Shown here: in pieces, positions 27,029 to 35,545 of the stretch
Position numbering within the stretch: position 1 is the first letter of the stretch
How the letters are laid out: each line of letters opens with the position of its first letter
Assembly: GCF_039539525.1 (NCBI RefSeq)
Contig: NZ_BAABDH010000041.1
Location: forward strand, 189,563-253,562
Source: Hymenobacter algoricola
Lineage (GTDB): Bacteria; Bacteroidota; Bacteroidia; Cytophagales; Hymenobacteraceae
Reading direction: 5' to 3'
Length of the DNA stretch: 64,000 nt
Notes under the pieces: model-generated
What the model was told of the DNA's origin: nothing
Databases searched by the model: none
Seen by the model: the letters and a program-made list of their open reading frames with translations, nothing else
Position numbers and translations under genes: made by a program

Positions 27029-27062
27029 AAAAGGCCCGCTGCTTCGGCAGCGGGCCTTTTTT
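27029..27062 (+). terminator. Terminator of M48 lipoprotein gene
   Basis: AAAAGGCCCGCTGC / GCAGCGGGCCTTTTTT hairpin with loop TTCG. Confidence 0.88.
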
Positions 27063-27149
27063 GTGGCAGTTAATTTCTGGGGTCGGGCAACATCTGCCCC
27101 GGCTTTGCGCGTAAAGTTTCCCTGCTTCCTTGCTTTCTTTACGCCGCCT

Positions 27150-28292
27150 ATGAACTCCCTTCTCAACAAGCTCGGCGACTTTGCCGAGCGCGCCGACGAC
27201 CTGATCCTGCGCGCCCGCCAGCGCCTGGGGCTGCTGCAGCCTCTGCAAATCGTGACCTACCGCAGCTACGGCACGGCCGGCCGCCTCTACGTGAAAGGCC
27301 GCCTGCTCACCGACAAAGGGTTGGGCGAGGCCGCCGACACCGACTCGCGCTGGCACAATCTGGTGGACATGTACCGGCGTTTTGAGAGCAACGAGATAGC
27401 CGGCGCCCAGCTGCTTATCCGCCTCGCCGACGGCTCCGAGCAGCTGGTGGTAACCGACGAAGAAGGCTACTTTACCCTGAACCTGGAACCCGCTGCCCTG
27501 CCCGCCCCCGTCGACTTTCTGTGGTATCCGGTGGAGGTGCGGCTGCACTCCGTGCCGGCGCCCCTGCCCCTGCCGGTGGGCCTGAGCACCATGGCGCCCG
27601 TGCTCATTCCGCCCCCGGACGCGGAGTACGGCATCATCAGCGACCTGGACGACACCGTCATTCAGACCTCGGCCACCGACCTGCTGCGCATGGCCCGCAC
27701 CGTGCTGCTGCGCAATGCCCGCTCCCGGCTGCCGTTTAAGGGGGTAGCCGAGTTTTACCGGGCCCTGCAGCTGGGCCGCAGCGGCAAGCGCAACAACCCG
27801 TTTTTCTACGTCAGCTCCTCGCCCTGGAACCTGTACGACCTGCTGGAAGACTTTCTGGAGCTGAACCAGATTCCGCCCGGGCCGCTGCTGCTGCGCGACT
27901 TCGGCATCGGGGCCCGCAAAGCCAACTCCACCTCGAGCCACCACGACCACAAGCTGCGCGAAATCGACAACGTGCTGCTGACCTACCCGCTGCTGCCCTT
28001 CGTGCTCATCGGCGACTCGGGGCAGGAAGATGCCAACATCTACCGCGAAGTGGTGCGCCGCCACCCCGGCCGCATCCTGGCTATCTACATCCGCGACGTG
28101 CTGCACCCCGACCGCGCCGCCCTGGTGGTCAAGGTGTCGGAGGAGCTGCGCCACGACAAAGTGGACATGCTGCTGGTGCAGGACACGGTGCAGGCCGCCG
28201 AGCACGCCGCCAAGAACGGGCTGATCTTCACCGAGGCCATTCCGGCCGTGGAAGCGGAGAAGCACAAGGACGAAACGGCGCAGGAGGCATAG
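27150..28292 (+). CDS. App1-type phosphatase (DUF2183), putative phosphatidate phosphatase
   Basis: Protein of 380 residues of the App1 family, HAD-like phosphatases named after yeast phosphatidate phosphatase App1. The DxDxT catalytic motif is ISDLDDTVIQTS (Asp165, Asp167, Thr169). An N-terminal beta-sandwich-like region (about 30-135) precedes it. Later HAD motifs are FFYVSSSPWNLYD (motif II serine), RDFG and VLIGDSGQEDANIY (acidic motif). No signal peptide. A role in phospholipid turnover is likely from the family. Flanked by strong terminators, so transcribed alone. Confidence 0.88.
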   Translation: MNSLLNKLGDFAERADDLILRARQRLGLLQPLQIVTYRSYGTAGRLYVKGRLLTDKGLGEAADTDSRWHNLVDMYRRFESNEIAGAQLLIRLADGSEQLVVTDEEGYFTLNLEPAALPAPVDFLWYPVEVRLHSVPAPLPLPVGLSTMAPVLIPPPDAEYGIISDLDDTVIQTSATDLLRMARTVLLRNARSRLPFKGVAEFYRALQLGRSGKRNNPFFYVSSSPWNLYDLLEDFLELNQIPPGPLLLRDFGIGARKANSTSSHHDHKLREIDNVLLTYPLLPFVLIGDSGQEDANIYREVVRRHPGRILAIYIRDVLHPDRAALVVKVSEELRHDKVDMLLVQDTVQAAEHAAKNGLIFTEAIPAVEAEKHKDETAQEA

Positions 28293-28315
28293 CGCTGCCG
28301 CCGGCCGGTGATACC

Positions 28316-28352
28316 AAAAAGCTCCTTCACTAAGCAGTGAAGGAGCTTTTTT
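28316..28352. terminator. Bidirectional terminator between App1-type gene and SnoaL-like gene
   Basis: AAAAAGCTCCTTCAC / GTGAAGGAGCTTTTTT, 15-bp stem, serving both convergent genes. Confidence 0.9.
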
Positions 28353-28366
28353 ACGGCTGGACGTTT

Positions 28367-28801
28367 TCAGCTGGAATGGTCGGCCACAATCACCCACTGT
28401 CCCTGCAGCCGGCGGAACACCAGCAGAAAATGGCCTTCCACATCGCCGGCCACGGGGCGCGCCAGGTGCCACCTGCCCACCACGTGGGCCGCATCCGGCC
28501 CCACCGGGGTGATGCGCAGGTTGGAAAACGTGAGCTGCCCCATAGCCGCCGCATCGGGGTAGCTGCGCCGGTAGTTGTCGAGCGTGGGCTGCCAGCCGTA
28601 GGTCAGGCCGCGCTTGCCGATGAAGACCAGCGAATCGGACTGCCAGTAGCCCTGCATGAACCCCGCCACGTCGCCGCGGTTCCAGGCGGCGGTCTGGCGC
28701 TGCATCACGCCGCTGATGCTCTGGCGCAGGGGCAGTTTTTTCTGGGCCAGGCCCACGCTCAGCACCAGGCAGCAGGCGGCGGTAGTCAGGAGTCGTTTCA
28801 T
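28367..28801 (-). CDS. Secreted SnoaL/DUF4440-like protein
   Basis: Protein of 144 residues with a signal peptide (MKRLLTTAACCLVLSVGLA). The mature part has the NTF2-like cone pattern of DUF4440/SnoaL proteins: QTAAWNRGDVAGFMQGYWQSDSLVFIG, GWQPTLDNYRRSYP, and terminal strands ending WVIVADHSS. Such domains bind or isomerise small molecules, or act as structural partners; nothing identifies a ligand. It starts 20 bp after the mtgA stop on the same strand, so it is probably co-transcribed with mtgA. Confidence 0.8.
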   Translation of the reverse strand: MKRLLTTAACCLVLSVGLAQKKLPLRQSISGVMQRQTAAWNRGDVAGFMQGYWQSDSLVFIGKRGLTYGWQPTLDNYRRSYPDAAAMGQLTFSNLRITPVGPDAAHVVGRWHLARPVAGDVEGHFLLVFRRLQGQWVIVADHSS

Positions 28802-28821
28802 GGGGTGGCAGCTTACGTTAG

Positions 28822-29562
28822 TTAGTCCTCAATGATGGCCCGAATGTAGCGCGTGCCGCCCAGCCGGCGCATGTTGCGCATCACCCGCTGCTGCTTGGCC
28901 CGGGCCGCCGGACCGGGGTTGCTGGCCCGAAACCGCAGCGGATTGGGCAGCACCCCGGCCAGCAGGGCGGCTTCGGCGGTGGAAAGCTGCTGGGCCGGCT
29001 TATGGAAATACCGGACCGCGGCCGCTTCGACCCCGAAGGTACAGTCGCCCATTTCGGCCACGTTCAGATACATTTCCATGATGCGGCGCTTGCTCCACAG
29101 CAGCTCGATGAGCACGGTGAAGTAGGCCTCCGCGCCCTTGCGCAGGTAGCTGCGGCCCTGCCACAGAAACACGTTTTTGGCTACCTGCTGCGAAATGGTG
29201 GAGCCGCCCACCAGCTTCTTGCCGTCCCAGTTCACCTTCACCGCGTGCTGCATGGCCTTGAAGTCGAAGCCGTGGTGCTGCAGAAACAGCTGGTCTTCGG
29301 CCGCAATCAGGGCCAGCGGCACCTGCGCCGATACCTCATCGAGGGTCTTGAAGTCGTAGCTGATGCGGCGGCCTTCCTCGCGAATGCCGTAGTAGCCCTT
29401 GCCCACCGGCGCGTAGGCCCGGCGGTCCAGCATCAGCCAGGTGGCCGGGGGCGCCACCCAGCGGTAAATCAGCACCCAGGCCACCGAAACCAGAAACAGC
29501 GCGGCGCTCACCTGCAGCAGCACCCGCGCCGTGCGCCGGGCATATTTTTTATAGTCAGTCAC
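28822..29562 (-). CDS. mtgA: Monofunctional biosynthetic peptidoglycan transglycosylase
   Basis: GT51 glycosyltransferase of 246 residues that polymerises lipid II into glycan strands. One N-terminal membrane anchor (about 14-34) precedes the GT51 domain. The catalytic Glu89 is in AAEDQLFLQHHGFD, followed by GGSTISQQVAKN, KRRIMEMYLN and the late EAALLAGVLPNP motif. GTG start at 29562, preceded by a purine-rich stretch; the longer open frame to 29769 would overlap the divergent promoter region. A TACTTTTG element (29624-29617) lies 55 bp upstream. Confidence 0.93.
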   Translation of the reverse strand: MTDYKKYARRTARVLLQVSAALFLVSVAWVLIYRWVAPPATWLMLDRRAYAPVGKGYYGIREEGRRISYDFKTLDEVSAQVPLALIAAEDQLFLQHHGFDFKAMQHAVKVNWDGKKLVGGSTISQQVAKNVFLWQGRSYLRKGAEAYFTVLIELLWSKRRIMEMYLNVAEMGDCTFGVEAAAVRYFHKPAQQLSTAEAALLAGVLPNPLRFRASNPGPAARAKQQRVMRNMRRLGGTRYIRAIIED

Positions 29563-29616
29563 TGATTTTCTTCCGCTTGGTTGCCCGTGGAGCCACCCGG
29601 CCCGGGTTTCGCCGGG

Positions 29617-29624
29617 CAAAAGTA
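29617..29624 (-). promoter_or_regulatory. mtgA -7 element TACTTTTG
   Basis: Exact TAnnTTTG on the minus strand, 55 bp before the mtgA GTG, supporting that start. Confidence 0.4.
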
Positions 29625-29698
29625 GCGGAAATGCGCCCGGGCCGCCGTATTCTCTGCTTTTTTCAGGTACTTTTCCGGCCTTTCCCTGTTGTGCTGCT

Positions 29699-30334
29699 AT
29701 GCCCCGACTGCTTGCCCTCTTCCCCCTGAACCTGGTCGTTTTTCCCGGTGAAAAGCTGAACCTGCACATCTTCGAGCCCCGCTACCGGCAGCTCGTGCGC
29801 GACTGTATTGAGTCTAACATCACCTTCGGCATTCCGCCCTACCTGAACGAGGGCGTGAGCATTCTGGGCACCGAAATGAAGCTGCTGAGCGTGGAGAAAA
29901 GCTACGACAGCGGCGAGCTGGACATCCGCACCAAGGCGCTGGGCATCTTCCGCATCCGCGACTTCCACCGGGAGGCGCCCGGCAAGCTCTACGCCGCCGG
30001 CCAGATTGAGGACTTGCGCGACGACCCCCAGGCCGACCCGGTGCTGCGCACCCGCATCACGGAATACGTGCGGCAGCTCTACGACGCGCTGGGTTTGCGC
30101 AAGCTGTTTGTAGACCTGGCCCCCGACTACCGGATTTACGACGTAGCCCACCATCTGGGCTTCAGCACCGAGCAGGAATACCAGCTGCTGGAAGCAACCA
30201 GTGAGCTGGAGCGGCAGGAGCTGGTGGTGGAGCACCTGGAGAATATCCTGCCCATCGTGCTGGAAACGGAGCGGCTCAAAGACCGGGCGCGGCTGAACGG
30301 GCACTTCAAAAATCTGACCCCGCCGAATTTTTAG
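29699..30334 (+). CDS. LON peptidase substrate-binding domain protein
   Basis: Stand-alone LON N-terminal domain, 211 residues, with no protease or ATPase part. Motifs: LLALFPLNLVVFPGEKLNLHIFEPRYRQLV at the start, GTEMKLLSVEKSYDSGELDIRTKALGIFRI in the middle, and a helical C-terminal half. Family members may act as adaptors; function unproven. Divergent from mtgA. The following metallophosphoesterase gene begins 40-75 bp downstream on the same strand. Confidence 0.88.
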   Translation: MPRLLALFPLNLVVFPGEKLNLHIFEPRYRQLVRDCIESNITFGIPPYLNEGVSILGTEMKLLSVEKSYDSGELDIRTKALGIFRIRDFHREAPGKLYAAGQIEDLRDDPQADPVLRTRITEYVRQLYDALGLRKLFVDLAPDYRIYDVAHHLGFSTEQEYQLLEATSELERQELVVEHLENILPIVLETERLKDRARLNGHFKNLTPPNF

Positions 30335-30408
30335 CCGGGGCCGACCGCCCCGTTACCTGCGGGTCCCGGGTTTTGCGTATAGCCTTTAGCCTCCGTCTTC
30401 TCCTGCCC

Positions 30409-31677
30409 GTGCTGCCATCCTCGCTCCTGCTTCTATTTTATGTGTGCACTGCCGTCACGGCGCTGCTGGGGGGGTGGCTGCTGTACCGCTACTACCAGGA
30501 GCGCCAGTACCGGCGGCGCCCCTTCGTAGCGGCGGCGGAGGCCGGCTGGGCGCAGCAGCCCGAGCCGGCTGGCCCGCTGCGCCACCGCCTGGCCCTGGTC
30601 GGCGACCTGGGCGCCGTGGCCACCGACGGCCACGACCCCGTGCTGGCGCTGCTGGCCACCTGGATGCAGCAGACCGGGCCGGCCGGCACCGTGGTAGTCC
30701 TCGGCGACAACGTGTACCCCACCGGCCTGCCGGCACCCGAGCACCCGGGCCGGGCCGCGGCTGAGCGGCGCCTGAACACCCAGCTCGACGCGCTGCGGCC
30801 CTACCCCGGGCGGGTTATCTTTCTGAGCGGCAACCACGACTGGAACAAGGGCCGCGCCGATGGCTACCAGTACCTGCTGCGCCAGGAAGCCTACGTGCTC
30901 GATAAGCTGCCCGCCGCCCACTATCTGCCGCCCCGCGGCTACCCGGGTCCGGCGACGGTGCAGCTGGCCGAAAACCTGCTGCTGGTGGTACTCAACACCC
31001 AGTGGTGGGTGCAGAACGGGCCGCGCCCGGGAGTTTCAGCCGCCGGCGGCAACGATGCCAAAGCGCCCTTTCGGGAGCTGCGCACGCTGCTGCTGCAAAA
31101 CCAGCACCAGCAAATTGTCATTGCCGGGCATCACCCGCTGTATTCCAACGCCCTGCACGGGGGCAAGTTCACGGCCAAGCAGCACGTGTTTCCGCTGACG
31201 GCGGTGCACAAGAAAGCGTACCTGCCCCTGCCGGTGCTGGGCTCCTTTTTTCCACTGTACCGCAAGCTGGTCGGCGCCGAGGAGGATATGGCTCACCCCC
31301 GATACCGGCAGATGCGCCGCCGCCTGCTGCGGGTGCTGCACGAGTTTCCCAACCTGATCTACGCCGCCGGCCACGACCACAACCTACAGTATTTTCACTA
31401 CCGCCACGGCCACTACCTGGTCAGTGGGGCCGGCAGTAAAACGGCTTTCGTGCAGCCAGGGGGCAAAGCCGGCTTTACCCACGAGCACGAGGGCTTCTTC
31501 AGCCTCGATTTCTACGTCAACGGCGAAGTCTGGCTGCGGACGCTGGAGCCGCCCGCCACTGCCGGGGCGGAGCCGGCGCCCGAGGTGTTCCGCAAGCGGC
31601 TGCTGCCGGCCGCTGCCCCGGCGGCCCGCTCTACTCAGCCACAGGCGGCGTCAGTATCCGCAGGCTCCGCGGAATAA
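30409..31677 (+). CDS. Membrane-anchored calcineurin-type metallophosphoesterase
   Basis: Metallophosphoesterase of about 422 residues with one N-terminal membrane helix. Metal-site motifs in order: LVGDLG, VLGDNVYP, LSGNHDWNKG, IAGHHPLYSN and GHDHNLQYF. In other Bacteroidota this same phosphoesterase subtype occurs joined to the GHYRxxW/DWDRH domain present here as separate genes at 21286-24656. Start uncertain: TTG at 30373 also keeps the frame open; GTG at 30409 gives a normal anchor. The 3' end overlaps the convergent lipid kinase gene by 47 bp. Substrate unknown. Confidence 0.85.
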   Translation: MLPSSLLLLFYVCTAVTALLGGWLLYRYYQERQYRRRPFVAAAEAGWAQQPEPAGPLRHRLALVGDLGAVATDGHDPVLALLATWMQQTGPAGTVVVLGDNVYPTGLPAPEHPGRAAAERRLNTQLDALRPYPGRVIFLSGNHDWNKGRADGYQYLLRQEAYVLDKLPAAHYLPPRGYPGPATVQLAENLLLVVLNTQWWVQNGPRPGVSAAGGNDAKAPFRELRTLLLQNQHQQIVIAGHHPLYSNALHGGKFTAKQHVFPLTAVHKKAYLPLPVLGSFFPLYRKLVGAEEDMAHPRYRQMRRRLLRVLHEFPNLIYAAGHDHNLQYFHYRHGHYLVSGAGSKTAFVQPGGKAGFTHEHEGFFSLDFYVNGEVWLRTLEPPATAGAEPAPEVFRKRLLPAAAPAARSTQPQAASVSAGSAE

Positions 31678-32539
31678 TCTCGGTCCGGATGGGAGTAGTC
31701 AGCTGAAGCGGCTCCCCGTCTACCTGGCCTAGCACCTGCTGCTGGCCTACCACCTCAATTTCGGCCCACCAGCAGCGCAGCCGCTGCGTGTAGGCCGAGG
31801 CGTCGAAGTCTTCGGTGTAGAGCTGGTAGAGAATCCCCAGGGCCGCCGTGCCGGCAAAGGGAGCAATGATGCAGATTTCAAACTCTCCGTCATCCAGGCG
31901 GCTGCCGGGGTTGATGACGACGTTGCTGCCAAAGGTGCGGCCATTGGCCATGGTCACCATAAAGGCGGGTCCTTCGAATAGCTCCCGGTCGGTCTGGATG
32001 CGGTAGGTGGCGGGCTCGTAGTCCAGGTATTCCTGGGTGGCGATGCGCACGTAGGTACTCGGCCCCCGGGTGGCGCTGCTGCAGAACCGCTCCACCACCA
32101 GCGCGTTGAAGCCCAGATCGGCCAGATGCACCGAGAAGTGCCCGTCGATGCGCAAGGTATCAACCCGGCTCACCGAATGTCGCCAGATAAGCTCCAGGGC
32201 CTCATCCAGGGCCTGGGGAATGCCTAAGTCCTTGGCCATTCCGTTGCCCGAGCCCAGGGGCAGAATTCCCAGAATCAGCTCCGTACCGCTCAGCACCTGC
32301 GCCACCAGGTTCACGGTGCCGTCGCCGCCGCAGGCGAATACGGCGTCATAGCTGTGGTGGGCCAGAGCCGTCCGCAGCTTGGCCGCGTCCTGCGCACCGG
32401 AGGTGTGAAAAAAGCGCGCCTGCCGGCCATGCCCGGTACAGAAATCCGCTATGGTAGCTTCCAGCGCCGATTTATCGATGTCGCCGGAGATGGGATTGAG
32501 CACGAACAACAGGTGACGCAACAGAACGGGCGCAGTCAT
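31631..32539 (-). CDS. Diacylglycerol/lipid kinase family protein (YegS/DagK-like)
   Basis: Lipid kinase of 302 residues. N-terminal FVLNPISG and ACGGDGTVNLVAQVL (the GGDGT nucleotide-binding motif) followed by LGILPLGSGNGMAKDLGIP are the hallmark blocks of the DAGK catalytic domain. The C-terminal beta-sandwich includes VDGEPLQL, typical of YegS/BmrU. Probably phosphorylates diacylglycerol or a related lipid. ATG at 32539 chosen (MTAPVLLRHLLFVLNP). Its last 15 codons lie opposite the end of the metallophosphoesterase gene. Confidence 0.92.
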   Translation of the reverse strand: MTAPVLLRHLLFVLNPISGDIDKSALEATIADFCTGHGRQARFFHTSGAQDAAKLRTALAHHSYDAVFACGGDGTVNLVAQVLSGTELILGILPLGSGNGMAKDLGIPQALDEALELIWRHSVSRVDTLRIDGHFSVHLADLGFNALVVERFCSSATRGPSTYVRIATQEYLDYEPATYRIQTDRELFEGPAFMVTMANGRTFGSNVVINPGSRLDDGEFEICIIAPFAGTAALGILYQLYTEDFDASAYTQRLRCWWAEIEVVGQQQVLGQVDGEPLQLTTPIRTEIIPRSLRILTPPVAE

Positions 32540-32641
32540 ACAGGAAGAAAACGAGAGCAAGAAAAGCGGGTTGGTACTGCCCCTAACGCACTGTGGCCGG
32601 GCACTGGCCCGACCACGGTGGTGTAGAAAGCGCCGAATCGC

Positions 32642-33451
32642 CTAGGGCTTCAGGGTGGCCGGCACCCCACCGGGGAACTGGGCGGCAATGTCCTTTTCCA
32701 GCTCGGCAATACGGTTGCCGGGGTTCGGATGAGTGCTCATAAACTCCGGCGGGTTTTTGCCCCCCCCGGCCTGCTCCAGAATCTGCATTACCTGAATCAT
32801 GGCCCGGGGGTCGTAGCCGGCCTGCGCGGTAAAGTCTACGGCCAGCTCATCCGACTCCAGCTCATCCTGCCGGCCAAAGCGCATAGTCACGAGCTTGCCG
32901 ACGATGGCCGCCGCCGCCGCGCTTACGGCCGTGCTGGGGCGGTCCGGGTCGTAGAGGCCAATGGCCGCCGCCCCGGTCAGGCCCTGGGTCAGCTGGCTTT
33001 TGGCAACCTGCTCGGCCGAGTGCCGGCCTACTACGTGGCCGATTTCGTGGGCCAGCACGCCGGCCACCTGTCCCTCCGACTTGAGGTTTTTCAGCAGGCC
33101 CGCCGTAATAAAGATCTGGCCGCCGGGCAGGGCGAAGGCGTTGATGGTATTCTCATCGGCCAGCAGGTGAAACTGAAATTTGTAGGGCGTTTGGGAGGCT
33201 TTGGTGCTGCGCACCAGCTGCTGCCCGATTTCCTCTACCCGGGCACCGGCCTGGCGGTCGGGGTGAATGCCGCCGTACTGCTGCGCCATTTCGGGGGCGG
33301 CCTGCAGTCCCAGGGCTATTTCCTGCTCGGCCGTCATATCGACGTGCTGCACTTCACCGGTTACTTCGTTTGTCGACCGTTTGCAGTAGTACGTGACGAA
33401 GGAAAACAGGGCGAGGACGAGGGCAATTATGTAACGTAAGCTTCCTCTCAT
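32642..33451 (-). CDS. M48 family metalloprotease
   Basis: Zinc protease of 269 residues with an N-terminal hydrophobic segment (about 7-22) that may be an anchor or signal peptide; the TYYC sequence is a poor lipobox. HEIGH is at 135-139, and the third ligand region is DELESDELAVD (about 196-206). NAFALPGGQIFITAGLL and MSTHPNPGNRIAELE flank the site as in the longer relative at 26188-27009. Probably an envelope protease of the BepA/HtpX-like group. The ATG at 33451 excludes an unrelated upstream extension. Confidence 0.92.
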   Translation of the reverse strand: MRGSLRYIIALVLALFSFVTYYCKRSTNEVTGEVQHVDMTAEQEIALGLQAAPEMAQQYGGIHPDRQAGARVEEIGQQLVRSTKASQTPYKFQFHLLADENTINAFALPGGQIFITAGLLKNLKSEGQVAGVLAHEIGHVVGRHSAEQVAKSQLTQGLTGAAAIGLYDPDRPSTAVSAAAAAIVGKLVTMRFGRQDELESDELAVDFTAQAGYDPRAMIQVMQILEQAGGGKNPPEFMSTHPNPGNRIAELEKDIAAQFPGGVPATLKP

Positions 33452-33670
33452 GGCTAAGGTGGTGGAAAAAAGGGCGGGACAAAACCGGCTGCAAGCAGCC
33501 TTTGGGGTTGTAACGCGCCGGTGCCGGCAGGGTTGCCCGGACGCTACATACCCCAACCGCAAACCTCGCTCCTTTGGCTTCCCCGGCCTCCGGTCAGGTA
33601 GGGCGCGCCTTCCTTCTTCGTCCTGCTTCCCTGCTGACTACCAAGCAGCTTTACGGCTTGCCTCAAGCAT

Positions 33671-33702
33671 AAAAAAGCCCGACCTGAGGTCGGGCTTTTT
33701 TT
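33671..33702. terminator. Terminator of the L,D-transpeptidase gene
   Basis: AAAAAAGCCCGACCT / AGGTCGGGCTTTTTTT hairpin. The surrounding 33452-33728 interval otherwise shows no gene. Confidence 0.85.
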
Positions 33703-33728
33703 CTAAAAGTTGGGAATGGCAGCCACGG

Positions 33729-34529
33729 TTAGTCTTCGGCGAGGCCCGCGCTCTGGGCGAAAGCCACCAGCGCCGGATCCAGCTGCTGCAGCTCCGACTG
33801 GTAGCGCACCCCGCGCGGGGCGTGCGCATACACTACCGTATGGCCTTTGATGGCTTGAATGATGGCGCTGCTCTGCTGCATCGGCAAGGCAGGGCAGCCC
33901 TGGCTCCGACCCAGGCGACCGTGCTGGCGCACAAACTCCTCACAGACATACTCGGCGCCGTGTACGACCACAGCCCGGGTGCCGGCATTGGTGTTGTAGC
34001 CAGGGTCCAGACCGTTCAGCTTCAACGACAGGCCATGCTTGCCGGAGTAAGTATTGCCGGTAACGTAAAATCCCAGGCTGCTCATTTCCGAGCCATTCTG
34101 GTTGGAAAAAGCCGAGGCAAACTCCTCCCCCGTGTTTTTGCCGTGGGCTACCAGCGTGTGGAACAATACGCGCCGCTGCTTCACATCGACCACCCACAGC
34201 CGCTTCAGACGGCTGGAGCGGCTGAAGTCGATGATGGTCAGCACCTGCCGCTGGGCCGAAACCAGGCCGCGCTGCTGCAGGTTATAGAAGCCAACCAGGG
34301 CCTCCCGATACACATCCATGGGCATGCCCGTGGCGGTAAGGCCGATCTGCACGTAGGTCTGCATTACGTGCTGCTCAAAGGCGGCGGTATAAGTAGCGCG
34401 CCGCGCGTCGCTGAGCCGTACCCCCCCCCGGCCTCCGTTGCCCGGGGCAGCCTCAGCAGAAGTTACAGGCAGAAAAAAGATTCCTAAAACAAGCAGCAGG
34501 CCAGCAAAGGCAGTCGGTGTGGAAGGCAT
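33729..34529 (-). CDS. Murein L,D-transpeptidase catalytic domain family protein
   Basis: Exported protein of 266 residues with a signal peptide (about 1-27, cleavage after AEA). The YkuD_2-type catalytic domain contains HTLVAHGKNTG, SSLGFYVTG, VVVHGAEYV (His190) and GRSQGCPALP (Cys212), the His and Cys of L,D-transpeptidases. Probably modifies peptidoglycan or attaches proteins to it. ATG at 34529 chosen; upstream -7 element TAGATTTG at 34602-34595 supports it. Divergent from the small lipoprotein at 34675. Confidence 0.88.
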   Translation of the reverse strand: MPSTPTAFAGLLLVLGIFFLPVTSAEAAPGNGGRGGVRLSDARRATYTAAFEQHVMQTYVQIGLTATGMPMDVYREALVGFYNLQQRGLVSAQRQVLTIIDFSRSSRLKRLWVVDVKQRRVLFHTLVAHGKNTGEEFASAFSNQNGSEMSSLGFYVTGNTYSGKHGLSLKLNGLDPGYNTNAGTRAVVVHGAEYVCEEFVRQHGRLGRSQGCPALPMQQSSAIIQAIKGHTVVYAHAPRGVRYQSELQQLDPALVAFAQSAGLAED

Positions 34530-34594
34530 CGGCCGGAATAGACGGAGTAGAATTAAATCGATCAAAGGAGCCGCCGGGCGCAAGACCGGCTACA

Positions 34595-34602
34595 CAAATC
34601 TA
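34595..34602 (-). promoter_or_regulatory. -7 element TAGATTTG of the L,D-transpeptidase gene
   Basis: Exact TAnnTTTG on the minus strand. A one-mismatch plus-strand element (TACTTTAG, 34604-34611) overlaps its far side and would serve the lipoprotein at 34675, giving a back-to-back promoter pair. Confidence 0.4.
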
Positions 34603-34674
34603 GTACTTTAGCGGCATCATTCCTGGCGCTTTCAACTATTTCCCGCTGCATCTGGTTCCCAACCCGCCTTTCTA

Positions 34675-35070
34675 ATGTCCATCCGCCTTTTTTTTATCCT
34701 TCCCCTACTGCTTGTCGTAGCAGGCTGCGGTCATTCCCTTTCCGAAATACCCGGCTTCGATTCAGCGGCCTGGCGGCAGGATGCTTTTGCCTGCCAGAAT
34801 CAGCGGGCGCGGCAGCTGCCCGCCATTGATGCCTACCGGGAGACGCTCTACGGCACCCGGACGGATGATATTGAATCTCTGTTTGGCCGCCCTGATGAGG
34901 AGGAGCTTAGTGAGCAGACCGAGAAAACGTATTTTTACTACATCGAGCCCGGCACGCAGTGTGAGCCGCGGCACCTGCGCTCCCAGGCCAACAAGCTCAC
35001 CTTTCACTTTGGCCCTACCGGCATCGTAACCGCCGTCCTGTACGAGCGGCCAGTGTCCGTTGCCCAGTAG
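34675..35070 (+). CDS. Small lipoprotein, possible SmpA/BamE-like fold
   Basis: Lipoprotein of 131 residues with lipobox VAGC (Cys18). The mature part has a helix, then RTDDIESLFGRPDEEE, an aromatic strand TYFYYIEPG, and a terminal strand pair (KLTFHFGPTGIVTAVLYE). The order helix, G-x-P turn and beta hairpin recalls SmpA/BamE-like lipoproteins, but this is pattern inference without a family match. Two extra cysteines (FACQ, TQCE) could form a disulfide. Confidence 0.75.
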   Translation: MSIRLFFILPLLLVVAGCGHSLSEIPGFDSAAWRQDAFACQNQRARQLPAIDAYRETLYGTRTDDIESLFGRPDEEELSEQTEKTYFYYIEPGTQCEPRHLRSQANKLTFHFGPTGIVTAVLYERPVSVAQ

Positions 35071-35146
35071 ACCCAGGTGGTATATTCTGCCAAAACCCCA
35101 GCGGTCCGGCCCGATGCCTGGCCGGGCCGCTGGAGTTTTGGAACTA

Positions 35147-35545
35147 CTATCCCAGGCCCCCCTGATTATCCGCAGGCTGAGTTGGTATTACATCGTGGGG
35201 AGCATTGAGCTTAAGCTCACTAACCTGGCTTGGCGTCAGTACGCGCTGGCACTGCTGCTCGAAATGGCTTTCCAGACCGATGGTTTGAACGCGCTGCATT
35301 AGCGGGTTCGGGGTATTCTGCCTGATGTCATCCAGGCCCACAAGCCAGCGCTTATGCAGCATACGTAGCCGCACGTACTCGGCTTCGTTGAGTTTTAGCC
35401 TGTTGATAAGAGGTTTGGTCAGGTGGGTAGCCTCGGCAGCAATACCCAAATCGTTCGGCAGTGGCCCGATCCAGGGATTAAGGACTGGTAATGGAGCGAC
35501 TTGCAGCTAGCTACTGAGTAGAACGGTGATAAAAACGTGGTGCAT
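35147..35545 (-). pseudogene. Small secreted CpxP/Spy-like protein gene broken by in-frame TAG
   Basis: The frame from the ATG at 35545 begins MHHVFITVLLSS, then meets TAG at 35507-35509, and continues without another stop to 35147. The downstream part (RLKLNEAEYVRLR ... CQRVLTPSQVSEL ... PTQPADNQGGLG) is clearly paralogous to the intact neighbour 35841-36245 (RLHLNEAQYIRLR ... CSRIMTPSQMSMY ... PTQPSQNEGGLG). The stop falls where the signal peptide should be, so export would be lost. Restart from the TTG at 35449 would give a 100-residue cytoplasmic protein. A recent nonsense mutation or a sequence error is the simplest reading. Confidence 0.65.
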
